A model generated the notes under the pieces. That model made no database searches. It was not told where the DNA came from and saw only the letters and a program-made list of their open reading frames with translations. 26,248 bases of DNA from Pseudomonadota bacterium (lineage in GTDB: Bacteria > Pseudomonadota > Gammaproteobacteria > Steroidobacterales > Steroidobacteraceae), in NCBI GenBank assembly GCA_003242495.1, contig QGUO01000003.1:1-26248 (forward strand), given 5' to 3'. How positions within the stretch are numbered: the stretch's first letter is position 1; the number at the start of each line of letters is the position of its first letter. The translations under genes were made by a program, and so were the position numbers. This document shows, in pieces, positions 22,880 through 26,248 of the stretch.

Positions 22880-24673
22880 GTGAGGGGCGACGCAGCCAAG
22901 CGGCAGTCGCTTCCGCCCGTGGCCCTCGCCTTGTGCCGCTTCCTGGACCATGAGCGGATCGAGTATGGCGTCGTGAGCCCGGGCGGGCGCGGCGCGGACT
23001 TGCACCTGATCGTGAGGCCGGCCTGGCTCGGCGCCGTGCCGTCGGCGCTCGGCAGTTTCTGTGCCGCACAGGGCCTGCAGCTGGTGGCCTGTCGGCAGCG
23101 GGAGCGCGAATCCTGGCATTGCGTGCTGGCCCGGGTGCCGCACACGGGTTGGCCGGCGCTGTGTGCGGTCGAGATCCGCGGCGACTTCTGGCGGGGCGGT
23201 CGACGGCTGGCAGCGGCCGAGGAGTTGCTCGCCCGGCGCTCGAGCGTGGCGGCGGGCGAGACCGGCATGGCGTTCTTCGCGGTGGCGCCGGCGCACACCT
23301 TTTTATATGTGCTCCTGAAATGTGCGACCGAGGACGAGCTCGACGAGACCGGGGGCAGGGCGCTGCTCGCGGCATGGCGCGCCGACGAGCAGGGCGCGCG
23401 GGCGCTGCTGGGAAACCGCCTGGACCCGGCCTGGCGCGAGCTGCTGGTGCGCGCGCTCGAGCGGAACTCGTGGCAGGCGGTCCGGCTGGTGCTCCCGGGC
23501 GTGCGCGCGAGTCTCTACCGCCATTGCCGTTACCGCTTCCCGGGGCCGGGCGACCTCGGCCGGGCGCTCCTGCGGGCGCTGCGCCCCGAGGGGGTGCTGG
23601 TGGCGTGCCTGGGACCGGACGGCAGCGGCAAGACCAGCCTCATCGAGGCGCTCGGCCGGCGCGCGCTGCCGCCGTTCACCGGTGTGCAGACCATGCAGCT
23701 GCGTCCCCGGGTGGTGTTGCCGCATGGCGTCGCGCCGCCGACGCCGAACCGCGCGGATCCGGCGCGCGGCGGCCTGGGGCGCCTGGCGAAGCTGCTGATG
23801 TTCGTGTTCGACTACGCACTGGGCTACTGGCTGCGTATCCGGCCGCACCTGGTGCGCGGCGCGCTGGTCGTTTTCGATCGCTACTACGACGACGTGCTGG
23901 TGGATCCGGTCCGCTACCGGCTGGTGTCCGGACGCCAGATGCTTGCGCGCCTGTTGCTGCCCTGGGTACCGCGCCCGGGCCTGTGGCTGGTGCTCGACGT
24001 GCCGCCCGACGTGCTCGAGTCGCGCACCACCGAGCTGCCGCGCGACGAATCGCAGCGCCAGCGCGCCGAGTACCGACGGGTGCTGCGCGACCGGGAGGAT
24101 GCCGTGGTGCTCGATGCGCGCGAGCCGCTCGAGCGCGTCGTGGCGCAGGCCGAGCGCGCGATCGTCGCGCACCTCGCCCAGCGCACGGCGCACCGCTTCG
24201 GCCTGCCGCACGTCACGGTGGACAACCCCTGGAGCGCGCGCCTGTTGTTGTTCTTCTGCCGTCATCGGGTGCCGCTGCTCAGTCGGCTGGTGCGCATCGT
24301 GTTCAATTCCGACATTTACTGTCGCCTGCCGCCCGATATCCATCTGCCTCACCCCTACGGTGTCGTCATGCACGCACAGGCGGTGATCGGGCGACGTGTC
24401 ACGGTCATGCAGCAGGTGACCCTCGGCGGCAAGGATCCGGACGAAGGCGCGGCGCCGGTGATCGGCAACGATGTGTTCATCGGGGCCGGCGCGCGCGTGC
24501 TCGGCGACGTGCGCATCGGCGACGGCGCGGTGATCGGCGCCAATGCCGTGGTCACGCGCGACATCCCGCCCGGCATGACCGTGGTCGGCGCCAACCGCAT
24601 CGTCCGGCGCCTGCGCGGCGTGCCGCGGCCGGGGGGAGCCGGCGCGCGTCACGCGGGGATGCCGCGACCGTGA
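22880..24673 (+). CDS. Tripartite fusion: nucleotidyltransferase-like, P-loop kinase, and serine-acetyltransferase-like domains
   Basis: The 597-residue product starts at GTG 22880. Residues about 1-230 (FLDHERIEYGVVSPGG, then DLHLIVRP) resemble nucleotidyltransferase-fold domains found beside small kinases, though a full catalytic Gly-Ser plus Asp-x-Asp set is not seen. Residues 245-253 are a Walker A motif, GPDGSGKTS. VVFDRYYDDVLVDPVRYR (about 331-348) follows, a DR-Y signature of thymidylate-kinase-like enzymes. Residues about 477-580 form a left-handed hexapeptide domain of the serine O-acetyltransferase class: LPHPYGVVMHAQAVIG, VTVMQQVTLGGKD, VIGNDVFIGAGARVLGDVRI, VIGANAVVTRDIPPG. It probably phosphorylates and O-acetylates polysaccharide precursors, an inference from context. 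All three parts are in one frame without a stop, so this is one gene as written. Confidence 0.78.
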   Translation: MRGDAAKRQSLPPVALALCRFLDHERIEYGVVSPGGRGADLHLIVRPAWLGAVPSALGSFCAAQGLQLVACRQRERESWHCVLARVPHTGWPALCAVEIRGDFWRGGRRLAAAEELLARRSSVAAGETGMAFFAVAPAHTFLYVLLKCATEDELDETGGRALLAAWRADEQGARALLGNRLDPAWRELLVRALERNSWQAVRLVLPGVRASLYRHCRYRFPGPGDLGRALLRALRPEGVLVACLGPDGSGKTSLIEALGRRALPPFTGVQTMQLRPRVVLPHGVAPPTPNRADPARGGLGRLAKLLMFVFDYALGYWLRIRPHLVRGALVVFDRYYDDVLVDPVRYRLVSGRQMLARLLLPWVPRPGLWLVLDVPPDVLESRTTELPRDESQRQRAEYRRVLRDREDAVVLDAREPLERVVAQAERAIVAHLAQRTAHRFGLPHVTVDNPWSARLLLFFCRHRVPLLSRLVRIVFNSDIYCRLPPDIHLPHPYGVVMHAQAVIGRRVTVMQQVTLGGKDPDEGAAPVIGNDVFIGAGARVLGDVRIGDGAVIGANAVVTRDIPPGMTVVGANRIVRRLRGVPRPGGAGARHAGMPRP

Positions 24674-24688
24674 CGCCGGTCACGGTCC

Positions 24689-24704
24689 GTCGGCAGATGC
24701 CGAC
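24689..24704. repeat. 16-bp inverted repeat downstream of the fusion gene
   Basis: GTCGGCA and TGCCGAC flank two bases, 15 bp after the stop codon of the fusion gene. No T-tract follows, so it is not a standard intrinsic terminator. It may act as an mRNA 3'-end hairpin or be accidental. Confidence 0.3.
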
Positions 24705-24913
24705 AGGGGAGGCGCGAGCCGCGGCATGAACTTGGTCGGCGCCGGCCGTTCCGCCCGAACCGTCAGGTGCCGCGCGATGCGAACGCGTCCTTCGCAGACC
24801 GCGTTTCTCAATCCGACAGCCCATCGGCTACACTAACTCCGGCAACAAGGCAGACGGCCGAGTTGCCGATTTCTCAACCGACCTCTCCGTTCGAACAGGA
24901 ACTTGCGGGCGTA

Positions 24914-26020
24914 ATGGGCGACTCTTTGCGGGCTTTGCTCGACTCGACACCCTTGGGGGCGGGAAGTGCCCAGTACATCGAAGCACTGTATGAACAGTTC
25001 CTGGCCGATCCCGCCTCGGTAGCCCCCGAGTGGCGTGAGTACTTCGCCGGGATCGCGCCGGCCGGGGACGGTAAGGCGCGCGACATCGCCCACACGCCGC
25101 TGCGCGAAGCGCTGGCGCGGCGTGCTCGCGAGCGCCGCACCGCTGCGGCGGCCTCGGCGGCCGGCGACGTCTCCGCCAAGCAGGGGGCGGTCTCCCGGCT
25201 GATCCAGGTCTACGCCAACCGCGGTCACCTGATCGCGGACATCGACCCGCTCGGCATGATGCAGCGGCCGATGCCGGAAGTCCTCGAGCTCGAGCATTTC
25301 GGCCTGTCGGAGGCCGACATGGACACCGAGTTCTACACCGGCAGCCGTGATGGGACGATTCCGGCGCGCATGACGCTGCGCCAGATTCTCGCCAACCTGC
25401 GACATATTTATTGCAGCACCATCGGCGCGGAGTTCGCCCACATCTCCAATTCCCGGGAGCGGCTCTGGCTGCAGAACCGCTATCAGAACGGCCGCATCCA
25501 GCACCGTTTCTCGCCCGAGGAGCGCAAGACGGTGCTGCGTCAGCTGACGGCGGCCGAGGGCCTGGAGCGCTATCTCGCCACCAAGTACCCCGCCCAGAAG
25601 CGTTTTGCGCTGGAAGGCGGCGAGTCGCTCATTCCGCTGCTCGACGACCTGATTCAGCAGGGCGGGCAGCGCGGCGTCGAGGAATTCGTCATCGGCATGG
25701 CGCATCGCGGGCGCCTCAACGTGCTGGTGAACGTGGTCGGCAAGTCTCCGCAGCTGCTGTTCTCGGAATTCGAGGGCCATTACGACAGCAACCACGCGCA
25801 GGGCTCGGGCGACGTGAAGTACCACAAGGGCTTCTCGACCGATATCCGCACGCCCGCCGGCAATGTGCACGTGGCCCTGGCGTTCAATCCCTCGCACCTC
25901 GAGGTGGTCAACCCGGTGGTGCAGGGCTCGGTGCTGACGGTGGCCTTGGCGTTCATTCTCATCAACCTGCTGGTGGACGTCTTGTACGCGTACATCGATC
26001 CGGCCATCCGCTACGACTGA
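24914..26020 (+). CDS. sucA: Chimeric reading frame: N-terminal third of SucA (2-oxoglutarate dehydrogenase E1) joined to a DppB/OppB-type permease tail
   Basis: From ATG 24914 the first 340 or so residues are plain SucA. They include MGDSLRALLDSTPLGAGSAQ, EQFLADPASVAPEWREYF, VYANRGHLIADIDPLG, SRERLWLQNRYQNGRI, IGMAHRGRLNVLVNVVGK, GDVKYHKGFSTDI and AFNPSHLEVVNPVVQGSV. Normal SucA (about 930 residues) continues with RAR and the HGDAA thiamine-diphosphate region. Here the frame instead ends after LTVALAFILINLLVDVLYAY and IDPAIRYD, the closing membrane helix of a dipeptide/oligopeptide ABC permease. Two thirds of the enzyme, including cofactor-binding and active-site parts, are missing, so the product cannot be a working E1. 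ATG 24914 aligns with the family start; a longer frame begins at 24767. See the separate permease fragment and the finding on the junction. Confidence 0.85.
   Translation: MGDSLRALLDSTPLGAGSAQYIEALYEQFLADPASVAPEWREYFAGIAPAGDGKARDIAHTPLREALARRARERRTAAAASAAGDVSAKQGAVSRLIQVYANRGHLIADIDPLGMMQRPMPEVLELEHFGLSEADMDTEFYTGSRDGTIPARMTLRQILANLRHIYCSTIGAEFAHISNSRERLWLQNRYQNGRIQHRFSPEERKTVLRQLTAAEGLERYLATKYPAQKRFALEGGESLIPLLDDLIQQGGQRGVEEFVIGMAHRGRLNVLVNVVGKSPQLLFSEFEGHYDSNHAQGSGDVKYHKGFSTDIRTPAGNVHVALAFNPSHLEVVNPVVQGSVLTVALAFILINLLVDVLYAYIDPAIRYD
25913..26020 (+). pseudogene. 3'-terminal fragment of a DppB/OppB-type ABC permease gene
   Basis: The last 36 codons read PVVQGSVLTVALAFILINLL and then VDVLYAYIDPAIRYD. 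This is the final transmembrane helix and the DPxIRY terminus of dipeptide/oligopeptide permeases; family members also tend to have a P-V-(V/I)-Q-G-type stretch before that helix. Everything upstream of it is missing, replaced by SucA sequence in the same frame. A DppC/OppC-like gene follows in the usual dppB-dppC order, supporting the identification. Whether this is a true gene remnant or an assembly join is not decided by the sequence. Confidence 0.8.
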
Positions 26021-26024
26021 AACC

Positions 26025-26039
26025 GCCCGCGGCGCGGGC
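26025..26039. repeat. 15-bp palindrome between the permease fragment and the next permease gene
   Basis: GCCCGCG and CGCGGGC surround a single G. In RNA the outer five pairs could form a small hairpin with a 5-nt loop in the 45-bp intercistronic gap. It is GC-only and may be accidental. Confidence 0.3.
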
Positions 26040-26065
26040 AAAGGGAGACGGAGGAGGAAGGCGCG

Positions 26066-26248
26066 GTGGGGATTCCCCTTGAGTCCCATGCCCAGCGGCC
26101 GGCCGCCGACCGGGGGGCGGCGCCCTGGCGCCAGGTGTTGCGCCGGCTGGTCCGCAACCGCCTGGCCATGCTGTGGTTGGCCATCATCCTGGCCTATGTG
26201 ATCTTGGCGGCGCTGGCACCGTGGATCGCGCCCTACGATCCGCTGCGC
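26066..26248 (+). CDS. DppC/OppC-type ABC transporter permease, N-terminal part (runs off the right edge)
   Basis: GTG 26066 follows the purine-rich GGAGGAAG (26053-26060) by 5 bases. The 61 codons present give a polar leader of about 20 residues, then WRQVLRRLVRNRLAMLWLAI and ILAYVILAALAPWIAPYDPL. This is the classic start of DppC/OppC permeases: an RRL-x-RNRLA motif, a first membrane helix, then LAPWIAPYDP at the periplasmic side. The complete protein would form the peptide- or nickel-transport channel with the DppB-type partner, whose 3' end lies just upstream. The gene is open at the window edge. Its true genomic neighbourhood is uncertain because of the junction in the previous frame. 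Confidence 0.88.
   Translation, partial: MGIPLESHAQRPAADRGAAPWRQVLRRLVRNRLAMLWLAIILAYVILAALAPWIAPYDPLR

Noticed and set aside
24804..24834. Possible sucA promoter TTTCTC ... TACACT
   Set aside because: The -35 match is poor and the spacer is 19 bp; only the TACACT element is reasonable.
1..26248. CRISPR arrays, tRNA/rRNA genes, insertion sequences, phage or toxin-antitoxin genes
   Set aside because: No regularly spaced repeats, no tRNA-like cloverleaf, no transposase or integrase motifs were seen in either strand.

Overview
The window is high-GC DNA of a proteobacterial type, most likely a gamma- or betaproteobacterium. Supporting signs are dense GC-rich coding on both strands, GTG starts, AGGAGG-type ribosome binding sites, and SucA-like and Dpp/Opp-like sequences. 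No RNA genes, CRISPR array, transposase or phage genes were found. Nearly all of it (about 3.7-24.7 kb) is one surface/exopolysaccharide biosynthesis locus. All family names come from motifs read by eye; no database search was run.

Layout. (1) 1-3219, minus strand: an apparent operon of a GlpD-like glycerol-3-phosphate dehydrogenase, an extended SDR epimerase/reductase, and the N-terminus of a Ser/Thr protein kinase that runs off the window (ATGA overlap with the epimerase). (2) 3220-3718: a divergent intergenic region with three palindromes. (3) 3719-9015, plus: a secreted pectate-lyase-like protein with a clear intrinsic terminator, then a GT39-like membrane glycosyltransferase and a Wzx-type flippase. 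(4) 8938-9846, minus: a SAM-dependent methyltransferase. (5) 10061-18194, plus: GT4, sulfotransferase, Wzy-like polymerase/ligase, two more GT4 enzymes and a heparinase II/III-family protein, mostly tightly packed. (6) 18163-19338, minus: a FemAB/CelD-like acyltransferase. (7) 19495-24673, plus: a formyltransferase-like/GINT1-like fusion, an undecaprenyl-phosphate sugar-1-phosphate transferase (WcaJ type), and a three-part protein (N-terminal nucleotidyltransferase-like, P-loop kinase, serine-acetyltransferase-like hexapeptide domain). (8) 24914-26248: the first third of sucA running in frame into the last residues of a DppB/OppB-type permease, followed by the start of a DppC/OppC-type permease.

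How it works together (inference). WcaJ would load the first sugar on undecaprenyl phosphate. The GT4 enzymes and perhaps the GINT1-like protein extend the repeat unit. The methyltransferase, sulfotransferase and acyltransferases decorate it, the flippase moves it across the membrane and the Wzy-like protein polymerises it. The two lyase-family proteins could trim or release polymer. Wza/Wzc-type export and chain-length proteins are absent and would have to lie elsewhere.

The strongest anomaly is the sucA/dppB junction near 25913-25933, where both families carry a similar short peptide. It is either an assembly chimera or a real rearrangement, so linkage of the last ~300 bp to the rest should not be trusted without checking. 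Other points of note are the multi-domain fusions, the sulfotransferase, a long hairpin at 9898-9940, paired palindromes at 3457-3497, and a flippase gene with no good conventional start codon.
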